Shown one piece after another: positions 12,743-24,417 of a DNA stretch of 64,000 bases. Made by a program: the position numbers and the translations under genes. The notes under the pieces were generated by a model. The model saw only the letters and a list, made by a program, of their open reading frames with translations. It was not told the origin of the DNA and ran no database searches. Source of the stretch: Sipunculus nudus. Its lineage: Eukaryota > Annelida > Sipuncula > Golfingiida > Sipunculidae. Positions within the stretch are counted from its first letter, which is position 1; each line of letters begins with the position of its first letter. Where the stretch lies: assembly GCA_026874595.1 (NCBI GenBank), contig CM049307.1:4673579-4737578 (forward strand). The letters are read 5' to 3'.

Positions 12743-13111
12743 TATGTCACAGGACAAACTCCGATCCATTATGGTAAGTTTCTCCTGGTAGAGACTACAA
12801 TTGGAGTCCTAGTAGAAGCTCTGATCCAACTAGTACATTTATATATGATTGGAGTTTGTCCCAGTAGAGACCACGATCAGAGTTTGTCCTAGTAGAATCA
12901 CCAATTCTACTAGTAGAAAGTCTAATTATGTTGTGGTCTCTGGTTGATCGGAGTTTGTCCTAGTAGAGGCTATGATCGGAGTTTGTCCAAGTAGAATCAC
13001 CGATCCTACTAGTAGAAGTCTGATCGGAGTTTCTCCTAGTAGAAAATCCGATCGGGCTTTGTCCTAGTAGGATCAACGATTCTACTGGATCGTAGTTTGT
13101 CCTGTGACATA
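12743..13111. mobile_element. MITE-like palindromic DNA element, 369 bp
   Basis: The left end TATGTCACAGGACAAACTCC(GATCCA) and the right end, reverse-complemented, match over 26 bp with one mismatch. If the element proper starts at TGTCACAGG it is flanked by TATA on both sides (attaTATA before, TATAcata after), so a TA or TATA target duplication is plausible. The interior is made of inverted and direct variants of GATCGGAGTTTGTCCTAGTA and CTACTAGTAGAA, so the whole element can fold. It has no coding capacity. Confidence 0.8.
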
Positions 13112-14669
13112 TACATATGTTTATTTTCTTTACAATGACATATTAGATGGGCATTTTATTTAAATATTCCTTTTTCAGAGTACTGGATGAATCATGTCCA
13201 AGAGCAACTGGAGGCTTGTTTTTCCTCAGCAGGGTCAGTATTTCTGCATAGTCTTATAGGGGAGAGTATACGTTATCTGTGCTTAACTCCCATAATTTTC
13301 CGGTGAAGCAAAGTGTTTCATTTGTCCAAAGGCTACAGGTAAAAATATTTGATTGGATGAATCAGAAATGTCTTTTATCTAGTAAGTTATTCCAGAATTT
13401 TTTTTTTCTCAAAGATTTACAAGCCCCAATTTTATCCTCAGGAAGAACAAAACTGATTTCATTACAGTATTAAGTTAAGTTACACACATATTCACATCTA
13501 CATCATTTATTTAATCAATAACCTCCCCTTCTCAAGATCAACCAATGACTGATGTACTAATCAAACTTCTAATACATAATAAATACCACCACACAGAGGG
13601 GAGGCCAGCTGTCTGGTTCTGGAACCTTTATCGTACAGCTTACCAGGGGTAGAACTCCAAATTGAAAATAAACACCTGATATACTGATAAACGTGGTGAA
13701 GACAACACCTGTTTACTGAAAGCACCTGGTAATGACATCTTACACCATAATAACCAACAGCCACTCTCATGTCACACCTGTTAACTATCTCCATCAAAGC
13801 AGATCCTGGCTTTAACATCAGCCACTGACCCACAGCTGCTCCTAGCAATGACCCTTTGACCACCAGCAAGAATTAGCTTATGCCATCCAACACCCTGGAA
13901 TTATCTCAGACTCTGACAATTATCCAAATAACCTTTGTCCCAGCCAAAACATAAGTAATTTCAGGATTGTGGGCTAGGGTAAAACCAATTTGTGGAGAAG
14001 ATCACTCTTTTTATGACATACCTTGCACACATTTTGAATTCATTTGTTCATCTTTTTGATTAACTGGTGTAGTTCAATTATGCATGTATCAATTATCAAG
14101 TACCAGTAGTCAGGACAAAATAGACAGTGACCATTTCCAAATGACACAGAATTCCCAAATGTCAGTTTCTTTTGGTGATGGGACACCTATTTTCAGTGAC
14201 AGATGCCATTTATACACCATTAAAGATACTTAAACAAGATTAATAATGCAGAGGTCACTTAAAACAGGACACTGTATACAGGTGTACCATAATGTTATTT
14301 GAAAAGATGTGTGTATGTGTGTGTGCCTGTTTGTGCATGTGAATTTGTTTTGGGGTTTGAACATGTGCACACTGGTCACACCTATAGAGGTGGGGAGGCC
14401 TGAATGTGTGAGAGAGAATGTGCGTGGGCTTCACAAACAAACATATACATTAACTGTTCATGCATATATACCAACAGCTGTAACTGGAGGCATGAACATG
14501 CACCCACTGATAAATGAATAAGACACAAGAACACGTCCTGAAGGATGGAATGAGAGCTAAGGTAAAGAACAAAAGAATACATGAAATGTACAAGATCTTA
14601 AGTTTTAACAACAGGTAGAGTGAAGGAGTGAGGAGGTCTGAGTATGCAATGAAAATGTTGGTACACATT
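13112..14669. other. Anonymous sequence, no gene recognised
   Basis: No supported exon. A short TG-rich stretch lies at about 14305-14340. A minus-strand frame at 13561-13869 (102 codons) has no known motif and is not called. Confidence 0.45.
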
Positions 14670-15240
14670 TAACAGATAAGGTTATGACACAGGTATACAG
14701 GTGAGATGTAAGAACAAAGGTATACAGGTGAGATGAAGACAAAGGTATACAGGAAAGATGCGAGGACAAAGGTGAGGTGGGAGGACAAAGGTATACATGT
14801 GAGGTGTGAGGACAGGTATACAGGTGAGATACAAGACAAAGATGAGGTGTGAGGATAAAGGTATACAGATGAGGTATGAAAACAATGTATACAGGTGATG
14901 TGTAAGGAAAAAGATATACAAGTGAGGAGTGAGGACACAGGTATACAGTTGAGGTATGAAGACAAAGGTATAGAGGTGATGTGTGAGGACAAAGGTATAC
15001 AGGTGAGGTGTGAACACACAGGTATAAAGGTGAAGTGTGAGAACAATGAAGTACAGGTGAGAAGTGAGGACAAAGGTATACAAGAGAGGTGTGAGGACAC
15101 TGGCATGTTGATAAGGTGTGAGAACAACTGTATAGAGGAGGTATGAGAACAATGGTGTACAGTTGAATTATGAGAATACAAGTGTACAGGTGAAGTGATA
15201 GAATATATTTGAACGGGAAGTATGAGCACAGTGACAGACA
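14670..15240 (+). repeat. Degenerate 27-bp minisatellite
   Basis: Repeats of a theme near GAGGACAAAGGTATACAGGT plus GAGGTGT, with many indels and substitutions. Because the unit length is a multiple of three, the minus strand shows open frames of 150-190 codons; they are repeat artefacts rich in Ser, Thr, Cys and Leu. Confidence 0.9.
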
Positions 15241-15816
15241 TTTTCATTACATGAACACTTAATGTATTAATATTTCCAATTTTTTATTAAACAGGAAAGC
15301 ACTGAAAAGTGAAATTAACAAATCTACATGTAATTAAGTGCATAATGTCAACTTTTTCTATTATATGCACAAATACAAGTGCAAACTCCCTCTGAAGGAT
15401 ACAAAGATATATATATATATACAGGTGTCCTGTTATGTTCCAGTATCACACGTGTACCCCGCCCAATCCTATTGTGCCCCCGAGGACAATAAGATCAGTG
15501 TCAGTCATTAAATGTTCCCCCCAATACGCACAAAGCATAATCTTGTAATCTCGGAAAGTCTCGGCTTTTCAAACCACGCCGTTAACTTCATTCTAACAAC
15601 ATTCACCTGATGATCGGGTCGCATCCCGTGAAACAGACTGTAGTGAATTTACAGTGTTGTTTTTCTCCAGAGTTATATATATAGATAGATAGACAGATAT
15701 ACATGTGCTACCAGCATGTTCGATTTGGGTTCACTTTGGTCAACTGATAAGATGCACAAAACATTTTCAGCAGGAATGAAGAATTACATGTTGTTATAAC
15801 AATTAAAGTGTTTCTT
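15241..15816. other. Anonymous sequence with short AT and GATA microsatellites
   Basis: There is an (AT)n run near 15408-15420 and a tatatagatagatagac run near 15674-15694. Between them, 15425-15665 is distinctly GC-richer (with gatcgggtcgcatcccgtgaa) and could be part of an interspersed repeat, but no second copy is present here to prove it. Confidence 0.4.
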
Positions 15817-16213
15817 CATCCTGAAAATAATATACAAACATACAAATACCCAAATAATAACATCCCTATCTATCCATCTTTTTATGGTGCCTGCCACCAT
15901 AAAGCTGATATAATCTATAAAACCATTTAAACTAAAAGCAATACACGAGTATTCTGGTATTTTTTTTATCTATATCCAAACTTGTTTGGTCAACTTTCAT
16001 GCGACATGAAACTACCATCCTGAAAATAATATACAAACATACAAATACCCAAATAATAACATCCCTATCTATCCATCTTTTTATGGTGTCTGCCACCATA
16101 AAGCTGAAATAATCTATAAAACCATTTAAACTAAAAGCAATACACGAGTATTCTGGTATTTTTTATCTATATCCAAACTTGTTTGGTCAACTTTCATACG
16201 ACATGAAACTACC
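15817..16213 (+). repeat. 199-bp tandem duplication, two copies
   Basis: 15817-16015 and 16016-16213 are nearly identical. They differ by gcctgcc versus gtctgcc, gctgata versus gctgaaa, a shorter T run and tgcgac versus tacgac. A CCAAACTTGTTTGG palindrome sits in each copy. The few differences mean it is not a pure assembly echo. Confidence 0.95.
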
Positions 16214-17039
16214 ATAAACAAACTAACATGATTTCTTTTAGATATCAATTTTTATTACACCTGTGTATGCATATAAAATATATGTAAATGGATCCGTGGC
16301 AGCCATAATACATGTTTTATATAATTCCATTTTTCAATATTCACATATATTCTCAACTTAATATTCCCATAGATTAGTTCACAAATGTAGCTCCTTCAGT
16401 CTTAGTTAAAAAAAATATGTTTGATCCTAAACACTTCATATTAAACATTTATAAAATACTCAAACTTGGTAACTAGTGGTCTCAATTTCAGTATCCAAAA
16501 TTGTTATCTCCCCTATCATATACAAAAAAAATTATAGAAAAAAAAAACATAATTATATATACTATATGTAGCTTATATTCTATGGAAATAAATATCAATT
16601 TCATAAATGGTAAGAAGCTGAAAATGTCTGTCCACATAATTGTGGTGAAAACCATGTGTCAGAACAGATGGGCTTCTTGGTGGAAGACACAGGGCATGCA
16701 CATGGGCGGGCTTGAAAGTATAACATTAAAACAAACCAGCTGCTTTAATCAATACAGCCTGGGTATGTGCATGCATGCATGCCTGCGCTGCGTGTCTGTG
16801 TAGACCATAACACTACATACAGTCTTGCAAAATAAATCCTCAAATTTTTTCCTCATTCTGACAGGAGAGAGGTTCTCTGTAAAGCTTTATAGACGAACAC
16901 CTGTAGTTGGTGCTGAGTGGGTGTGTGTGCGTGCTGACACCATACAGATACCATCCTTTGGTAATGTCTGCATGTACTCATAACAGTACAACAGGAGCAT
17001 ATACATTAACTGGACATCTGGCAAAAATACACTTAACAA
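16214..17039. other. Anonymous AT-rich sequence, no gene recognised
   Basis: A catgcatgcatgc short run lies near 16772. I see no exon. Confidence 0.4.
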
Positions 17040-18785
17040 CTAGACATTTCTTGGCACCGCAGGTGCCAGAGTATCCCCAGACATAGTAGGCCCCCCCCCC
17101 CTTTAAGAACAGACCCCCATTTTTAGCAGCAAATACTGACACTTGGCATATTTATTGTTTCTTCCATCTAACAATCCACAATCTTGTTGAAGATGTTGGT
17201 CCTGTGACCTTGATCTTTTTAAAGATGTGTCCTGTGACCTTGACCTTTGACCTCATGACCCCAAAATCAATTTGGGTTTTGCTTTTCCAATGGGACATAT
17301 GCAAGTCAAGTTTGAAATCTTACATCAATAAAGCAGGAATTATCATCCAGAAACTAATTTTTTTTACAGGTGGCTCCTGTGACCTTCAACTTTGACCTTG
17401 TGACCTCAAAATTGATAGTGTTCTTCCTCTCTTGGCAGGAGAACTATATGTGCAAGATGAAAGATCGGAGATGAAATGTTTGGCTGAAAATGCATCCACA
17501 TCTTTTGAAAGATGTGTCCTGTGACCTTGACCTTTGACCTCATGACCCCAAAATCAATTTTGGTCTTGCTTTTCCAATGGGTCAAATACAAGTCAAGTTT
17601 GAAATCCATACATCAATAAAAGAAGGAATTGTCATCCAGAAACTAATTTTTGGACAGATGGCTCCTGTGACCTTCACCTTTGACCTTGTGACCTCAAAAT
17701 TGATAGGGTTCTTCCTCTCTTGGCAGGTGAACTATATGTGCAAGATGAAAGATCTTAGATGAAATGTTTGGCTGAAAATGCATCCACAATCTTTATAAAG
17801 AGGTTTCCTGTGACCTTGACCTTTGACCTCATGACCCCAAAATCAATTAGGGTCTTGCTTTTTCAATGGGACATATATAAGTCAAATTTGAAATCCATAC
17901 ATCAATAAAAGCAGGAATTATCATCCAGAAACTAATTTTTGGACAGATAGCTCCTGTGGCCTAGACCTTTGACCTTGTGACCACAAAATTTATATGGATC
18001 ATCCACTATTGGCAAGTGAGCTATATATTCAAGATGGAAGATCTGGGATGAAAGTTTGGCTTAAAATGCAACCAAAGTATCTTTTAAAATGACAGTCCAG
18101 TGACCTTGACCTTTGACCTCATGACCCTAGAACCTAAAGGGTTCTTACTTTAGTAGTGGGCCATACATAAGTCATGTTTGAAATCCATATGGCTATCAAC
18201 ACTGGAGATATCATAAGAAGTGTGTGATTTTCACCTTATATGGCAATATTCAAGGTCAAGGCCACTATCATAGGAAAGGTCATGACCCAATTTAAATAAA
18301 CATCATCCTATAACCCATACCTATGTATATGCATAATATAAAAGAAATCTGTCCATTAGTTTTGGACTTATAATGCTCACAGTACTGTAAGGTGGCAATT
18401 TTGGGGGTATCAAACGGCATGAAAACAAGTAAAGAATAACAGGTGGCGCCACTAGTTTCTGGAACATGACAACCTATTCATGATCTTCCATCATCTTGAT
18501 TTTGGGATAAATCCATGCAAGATTTCTTGAGATATTAAAGAATTTGTGTGATTTTCCCCAAAATTGGACCTATTCAAGGTCAAGGACACTCTCCTAGTAC
18601 AGGTCATGACCTCATTTTTAATAAACGTCGTCCTCTTACCCATATCTATACATATACAAAGTTTGGTAGAGTTCCGTGAAATATTTTTTGGGTTATCTCG
18701 CCAACAAGATTTATATGCGGCGGCGGCAGGACCGGTATGAAAACATAGTATCCTCCGACTTTGTCTGGGGATACAACTACATTGA
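17040..18785 (+). mobile_element. Family 288 dispersed element, copy 1
   Basis: It starts with CTAGACATTTCTTGGCACCG, including the hairpin GGCACC-GCA-GGTGCC, exactly as at 44928. Then come roughly three to four tandem units of about 288 bp (tgtcctgtgacc at 17227 and 17515, ttcctgtgacc at about 17805, a diverged unit at about 18090). A 500-bp 3' module follows, ending in a GCGGCGG tract and gactttgtctggggatacaa. Each unit has two clusters of TGACCT half-sites. No protein is encoded; 60-67-codon frames recur once per unit and are by-products. Direct repeats flanking the ends were not resolved. Confidence 0.85.
17227..18130 (+). repeat. 288-bp tandem core of family 288 copy 1
   Basis: The core word is tgtcctgtgaccttgacctt(tgacctcatgacc), followed about 130 bp later by cctgtgaccttcacctttga(ccttgtgacc). 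Between them lie CCAATGGGACATATACAAGT, CAGAAACTAATTTTTGGACA and CTCTTGGCAGGTGAACTATA. Spacing is 288-290 bp. Confidence 0.85.
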
Positions 18786-19110
18786 CACCAGTCTGTTCTT
18801 CCATCTTTTAGACAACCCACACAGGGATAATTATCAAGGTGCAAATTGCAAAACTCAGATTACAAGAGAACATTTGAAGGTTGATATACCTACAGATAAT
18901 GCCCCCAGTGTTGCCAGATTTAACCATAGATTTTCCGTCACAATCCTACACTGTGTTGTGATTAAAATATGGAAAATACCTTGACGGGAATTTAGATTAG
19001 ATTGTACATTCATGTGTATTCACTCTAGATTCTATATTTCCCATGAGTCATTTCTGCATTATCTTGTGGATTTTAAGATAAGATTATATATGATTGTTTG
19101 TTTTTTTTAG
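18786..19110. other. Anonymous spacer, no gene recognised
   Basis: A single-copy-looking stretch between the family 288 element and the 37-bp array. A 102-codon frame across 18676-18984 begins inside the element and has no recognisable domain, so it is not called. Confidence 0.4.
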
Positions 19111-20597
19111 AATTTACATTGCTCAATGGGGTTAATATTAAAAGTCTACATTGTCCTTTACATAAATGTGTTATTAAAAAGTATACATTGCCCTGTACAT
19201 GTATATATTATTTAAAAATCTACATTGCCCTATACATGTAAGTGTGATCTTAAAATCTACATTTCCCTCTACATACATGTGTTATTACCCTGTATATACA
19301 TGTGTTATTTAAAAGTCTACATTGCCCTATACATACAGGTGTTATCTAAAGTCTACATTGCCTTATACATACATGAGTTATTTAAAAGTCTAAATTGCCC
19401 TATACATACATGTGTTATTTAATAGTCTATATTGCCCTGTTCATACATGAGTTATCTAAAAGTCTACATTGCCCTATACATACAGGTGTTATTTAACAGT
19501 CTATATTGCCCTGTACATACAGGTGTTATCTAAAGTCTATATCGCCCTGTACATACATGAGTTATTTAAAGGTCTACATTGCCCTCTACATACAGGTGTT
19601 ATTTAATAGTCTACATTGCCCTGTACATACAGGTGTTATTTAATAGTCTGTATTGCCCTATACATACAGGTGTTATCTAAAGTCTACATTGCCCTATACA
19701 TACATGAGTTATTTAAAAGTCTACATTGCCCTATACATACAGGTGTTATCTAAAGTCTATATCGCCCTGTACATACATGAGTTATTTAAAAGTCTACATT
19801 GCCCTATAATACAGGTGTTATTTTAATAGTCTATATTGCCCTGAACATACATGTGTTATTTAAAAGTCTACATTGCCCTATACATACAGATATTATTTAA
19901 TAGTCTATATTGCCCTGTACATACATGTGTTATTTAAAAGTCTACATTGCCCTGAACATACATGTGTTATTTAAAAGTCTACATTGCCCTATAATACAGG
20001 TGTTATTTAAAAGTCTATATTGCCCTGTACATACATGTGTTATCTAAAAGTCTACATTGCCCTGTACATACATGTGTTATTTAAAAGTCTACATTGCCCT
20101 GTTCATACATGAGTTATTTAAAAGTCTACATTGCCCTATACATACAGGTATTATTTAATAGTCTATATTGCCCTGTACATACATGAGTTATTTAAAGGTC
20201 TACATTGTCCTATACATACATGTGTTATCTAAAAGTCTACATTGCCCTATACATACATGTTTTATTTAATAGTCTACATCGCCCTGTATGTACATGTGTT
20301 ATTTAAAGGTCTTCACTGCCCTATGCAAACATGTGCCATTTTAAAGTATACATTGTATTTTACATACATATGTTATCTTAAAATCTACATTTCCTTATAA
20401 ATACATGTCATATATAATAGTCTATATTGCCCTGAACATACATGAGTTATTTAAAAGTCTACATTGCCTTATACATACAGGTGTTATTTAATAGTCTTCA
20501 TTCCCCTTTACATACATGTGTTATTTTAAGGTCTTCACTGCCATATACAAACATGTGTCATTTTAAAGTGTACATTGTATTTAACATAAATGTTTTT
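19110..20597 (+). repeat. 37-bp minisatellite, left part (about 40 copies)
   Basis: The unit reads TCTACATTGCCCTATACATA then CATGTGTTATTTAAAAG. Variants alternate between ctatacatacaggtg, ctgtacatacatgag and ctaaagtctatatcgcc. A longer variant (atcttaaaatctacatttccctc) occurs near 19250. The array is split by the element at 20598-21481 and resumes after it. Confidence 0.95.
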
Positions 20598-21481
20598 CAG
20601 TAGAGCGCAGTATTTCTGAATGCTGAATTTCTGAAAATTCGTTTTTCTGAAAATAAAATGGGGAACCAAAAGATTATTCCTATTTCCAAAATATTTTTGA
20701 AGCATGTAAACACCTCAAATGAATTGTTATTACGAGTCACAAAGGCCTGCAGTCAGGTGGTTAAGCTGTGTGGTGACCCTAATTAATTAGTCCTGGGCAG
20801 ATGCTGTCGCAGGGGCAAAGGTGTAATAACTACAGCTAGTCGCGAAACGCCAGGCTCTGTATACCCCTAGTAAGCGGCTAAGCAGTTTATCCAAGAGCAC
20901 TTGTGTATTATCAGCCATAACTCGTTTGTACTCAAGCAAGCATAGTTCGTCGTCTTTGGCTGAGATGTCAGGCCAAAAAACATAGCCCTTTACTCGCAAG
21001 AATATTGGTGTGGATTCGCACATCGCTTGTGCTCAAGTAGGTTTGGATATGAGGCCATAGCACCCGGGCCTGGCCATACAATTCATTCTGAGAGAACAAT
21101 GGTGTCACTTACTTAAACTTGCCTTTATTCAGCTTATTTACTGTCAAGAAGAACACCAATCAAACACGATCATCTTGCTGTCACTTGCCAGAAAATGGAG
21201 TCAAAGAGAAGAAAACTGACTGCGTTATGCGTGTGCCGCACTGGCGCTGCCTGCAGTCCCTAATTGGCCCTTAGACCCTGACCAAATTTCCTAAAATTTA
21301 GTTTTTCAGAAAGAAAAGCTTGTCCCCCGACACTTTCAGAAAATGGCACTCTATTGTATCTTAAAATCTACATTTCACTGCAGGCCCTAATTGGCCCTAC
21401 ACCCGACCTAATTTCATAAAAATTCATTTTTCCGAAAGTCAAGCTTGTCCCCCAACGCTTTCAGAAAATGGCGCTCTACTG
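20598..21481. mobile_element. DNA transposon-like insertion in the 37-bp array
   Basis: The left end CAGTAGAGCGC is perfectly inverted at the right end (GCGCTCTACTG, 21471-21481), and the next 15 bp or so are partly inverted. Host array sequence stops at the left end and resumes with tatcttaaaatctacatttc right after the right end, so the boundaries are well defined. The last 100 bp or so is duplicated inside (period about 127 bp): CTGCAGTCCCTAATTGGCCC at 21251 and its variant at 21378, and the duplicated block includes a copy of the array flank. No transposase is recognised. TIRs starting CAGT suit several TA-inserting families, but a clean TA duplication is not visible. Confidence 0.7.
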
Positions 21482-21690
21482 TATCTTAAAATCTACATTT
21501 CCCTCTACATAAATGTGTTATTACCCTGTATATACATGTGTTATTTAAAAGTACATTGCTCTATACAAACATGTGTTATTTAATAGTCTACCTTGCCCTG
21601 TACATACATGTGTTATTTAAAAGTCTACATTGCCCTATACATACATGTGATATTTATTAGTCTTTATTGCCCTGTACATGCAGGGTACAC
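21482..21690 (+). repeat. 37-bp minisatellite, right part
   Basis: The same unit as 19110-20597 continues for five to six copies after the insertion, beginning with the long variant and ending in a diverged copy near 21690. Confidence 0.9.
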
Positions 21691-23310
21691 CTGGGACAAC
21701 TCTCAGTGGCTTTTAGTTTAGATAATAAATTGACCAGTGGCTTTTTATTCAAGATTTTAATTCATGACTGAATTCCACATTCTTCTCTTGTTTATTAATA
21801 TTAGATTTTATTTTACACCTTGATGTATACCTGTAGACATATCATGTTTACCTGTAGACACATAGTTTCTTAAGTTTGGATTCTATATTGTCCTTTGGGG
21901 TTTCACAGGTCATTTCATTAAGCTGGTATTTTCATAGTGTAATGTCCAGAATTTCAGCATCATCTGTAGAACCATGGACACTGTTGACAGGTACCTAGGT
22001 GAGCTGACTTTACACACTACCAATGAAGTAGTCTAAACCAGGAGGAGGGGGGGGGGGGGGAGGATGGGCCTGGATGGAGCTATGACCACACCTCCTTGAA
22101 CTGGCCTTGACCTGGGAAACAACCCCACAGCTGTCACATCTGTTACTGTCTGCTTGGACCACATTCTTATTTCTGGAATGTTATGATTTTTTACATAACA
22201 CCTCATACTTCAAAACCTGACCCTGACTACATAATCAGATACTAATGAACTGACACAAGTTATCTCCATTTTCATCACACTGTCACCTTTGTTCTCAAGT
22301 TGTTTGTGGTCCCATCATTACATGCTTATTGTAAATGAACAGTCATTAGGACCTAACAACACATATTTCCAGCAGATATCTACCAAAAACAAAACAATGC
22401 AAAATTCAGCACACCTAAAATACATCATAAAATAGTATGTGGCTGTTGTTTCCCCATTCATAGAAAGCATATCAACTTCCTATATAAAAATATGCTCCTA
22501 TACCAAAACTAGAAAACTGACAGGTCAGGAAGGGCCCCGCAAAAGATGCAGTCATTATAAATTGAAGTACTGTGAATTTTGTGTACTTTGGTAGCATGGG
22601 CTGATAGAGTGATATTTGAAAATTAAAGAACCTGTAAAGAACAGCTGACATGTATAAACTGGAAGAAAAGATATGGTAAAGTGAAAATGTTCAAAGCTAT
22701 CAAAATAATGATATAAAAGAACTGCATGCACTTTTAGTTTCTGTATTTGTGTATTACCTGTGCCAATTAATCTTGGTTGAAGTCTTGGCTGGGCTGTGTC
22801 AAATATTTTTTCAGTATTAGTATGTTGAATTAGCCTTATTATATGTGAGGCTTGAGTCTGTACATAAACCTTTCAGTATTAGAGAGAGTCAGCTGCTGGT
22901 TAGTAGTGATAAAATGGTCATTCTATTGAACTGAGATTCAGCTGTTCTTGGGCTTGGGTCTACAGATGCGCTGTGTTGTGTAGAATGGCTATATATGAAT
23001 ATCAATGTAAATCTGTTGATGATCACTATAATAGGTCCAAAATCACTGAGATGTTGGAAGTGGAGATAGATTTTTCCAAACATGGTCTAAATCAGAGCCA
23101 CTGTGGTGCGCTGGGCCAGTCTATCCTTTTCTCAGGAATCTTATTATTGTCTGTACAAAATATGCTGTGAAAATGTAATGCCACTGTACATGAGTGACTC
23201 AAAAAAGATTCATCCATTTCTGGCCTGATGAAGGAGACACCAGCAACTGAACACCAAACTGTGTATTAATTTTTTTTTTTCTTCTGACGCAAATATCAAT
23301 AAGCTTCTCC
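21691..23310. other. Anonymous sequence, no gene recognised
   Basis: A G-rich run lies at about 22041-22063. Two overlapping frames near 22889-23170 on opposite strands show no motif. No exon could be supported. Confidence 0.4.
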
Positions 23311-24145
23311 CTCAGGCCATGGGTGATACATATTATGTTTGAATCCTATCCATCATATGTTAGGGGAGTTATTATGCAGAAACAAATTTGATTGTTAATC
23401 AAATTCTTTACAAGTAATTGCATTAACATCATTTTAGAATTATCGCCTCTGTCAAGGTCATCCATCTTTGAACTTGACCTAGCCCTTCTTAACAAACATA
23501 ACTGGTGCAAGTTCAGTCAGTGTTAGTCAAATTGTTTGCGAGCTATTTGGTTAACATCAATTTAGCATTATCACCTCTGTGACCTTGAAAATCCATCAAG
23601 GTCCCCCATCTTCAAACATGATGTAGCCCATCAGAAGTTCCATCACTGCCGTGAGTCTGGGGACCTTAGATGAAATACGTTTTACGAGTTATTGTGTTAA
23701 CAATGTGTGTCCTTTTGCATGAGTATTTGCTAAGAGAGCGCAACCTTACTAGGTGTTCAGTAATGGTTTTTACCGCATAACTTACAGAAAAATGGCTGAC
23801 TATGACCATATATCATGCCTCGTTGCTGTTGACATGAGGATCTGTCCTACTGTTAAGGTGGAACAAACAATTATGGTTAAAATTATGATTTCTGCCCTGC
23901 TGAAAGAGGGACCTAAAATTTAACACCAAACTGTGAATAACATTTTTGACCTTTGACCTCCAGACCCCAAAATCGATAGGGATCTTCCGTAATTGATGGT
24001 TAATTCATAATTTAGGTTCGAACTTATTCCGTCAATCCTAACTATAGTTATCATTTGGAAATGAATTTGTGGACGGACGGAGGGACAGACAGACAGGTCG
24101 ATTACTATAGGGCACCCCCTTTTCAAGTGGGGCCATAATTAAATG
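23310..24145 (+). mobile_element. Tandem-core dispersed element with GGACGGAC 3' end
   Basis: The body has two related units around ttaacatcattttagaatta/tcacctctgt and the half-site words tcaaggtcat, acttgaccta and tgaccttga. Near 23946 is TTGACCTTTGACCTCCAGAC. The 3' end carries gtggacggacggagggacag, gattactataggg, then a hairpin (CCCCCTT-ttc-AAGtGGGG) to about 24135. This 3' end is the same type as 40060-40150. The 5' boundary is approximate. Confidence 0.65.
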
Positions 24146-24341
24146 TAATGTTCATTATGTTATTGCACTAGTACTGAGAATTAAGGCCTCTAGAACAGCT
24201 GCCCCTATTGTTTAAACTGTACTACAGTTATCCAATCAGATGCCATCACTTTATTGTAACAATAGAGTTTTGCTTAATATGGTTTATATGGGGCTGAGAG
24301 ACACTTGTTCAATATGTTTCTTGTTGTTCTATGATAAAAAA

Positions 24342-24417
24342 AATATCTATGTATCTATGTAATAAGTATACATGTATCTATGTAATAAATATACATCTAT
24401 CTATATACAGTGAAAGC
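24342..24417 (+). repeat. Short ATCTATGTAATAAATATAC array, left part
   Basis: About three units of a roughly 24-bp AT-rich repeat (tatctatgtaataagtatacatg). It continues at 25510-25550 beyond the inserted transposon. Confidence 0.8.

Noticed and set aside
13561-13869. 102-codon minus-strand frame
   Set aside because: No domain, no neighbouring exons and ordinary length for chance in this window.
14669-15247. 192-codon minus-strand frame rich in Ser, Thr and Cys
   Set aside because: A by-product of the 27-bp minisatellite; an overlapping 156-codon frame exists in another register.
24005-24025. GGTTCGAAC word resembling a tRNA T-arm
   Set aside because: No cloverleaf can be formed around it, and it lies in the 3' part of a dispersed element.
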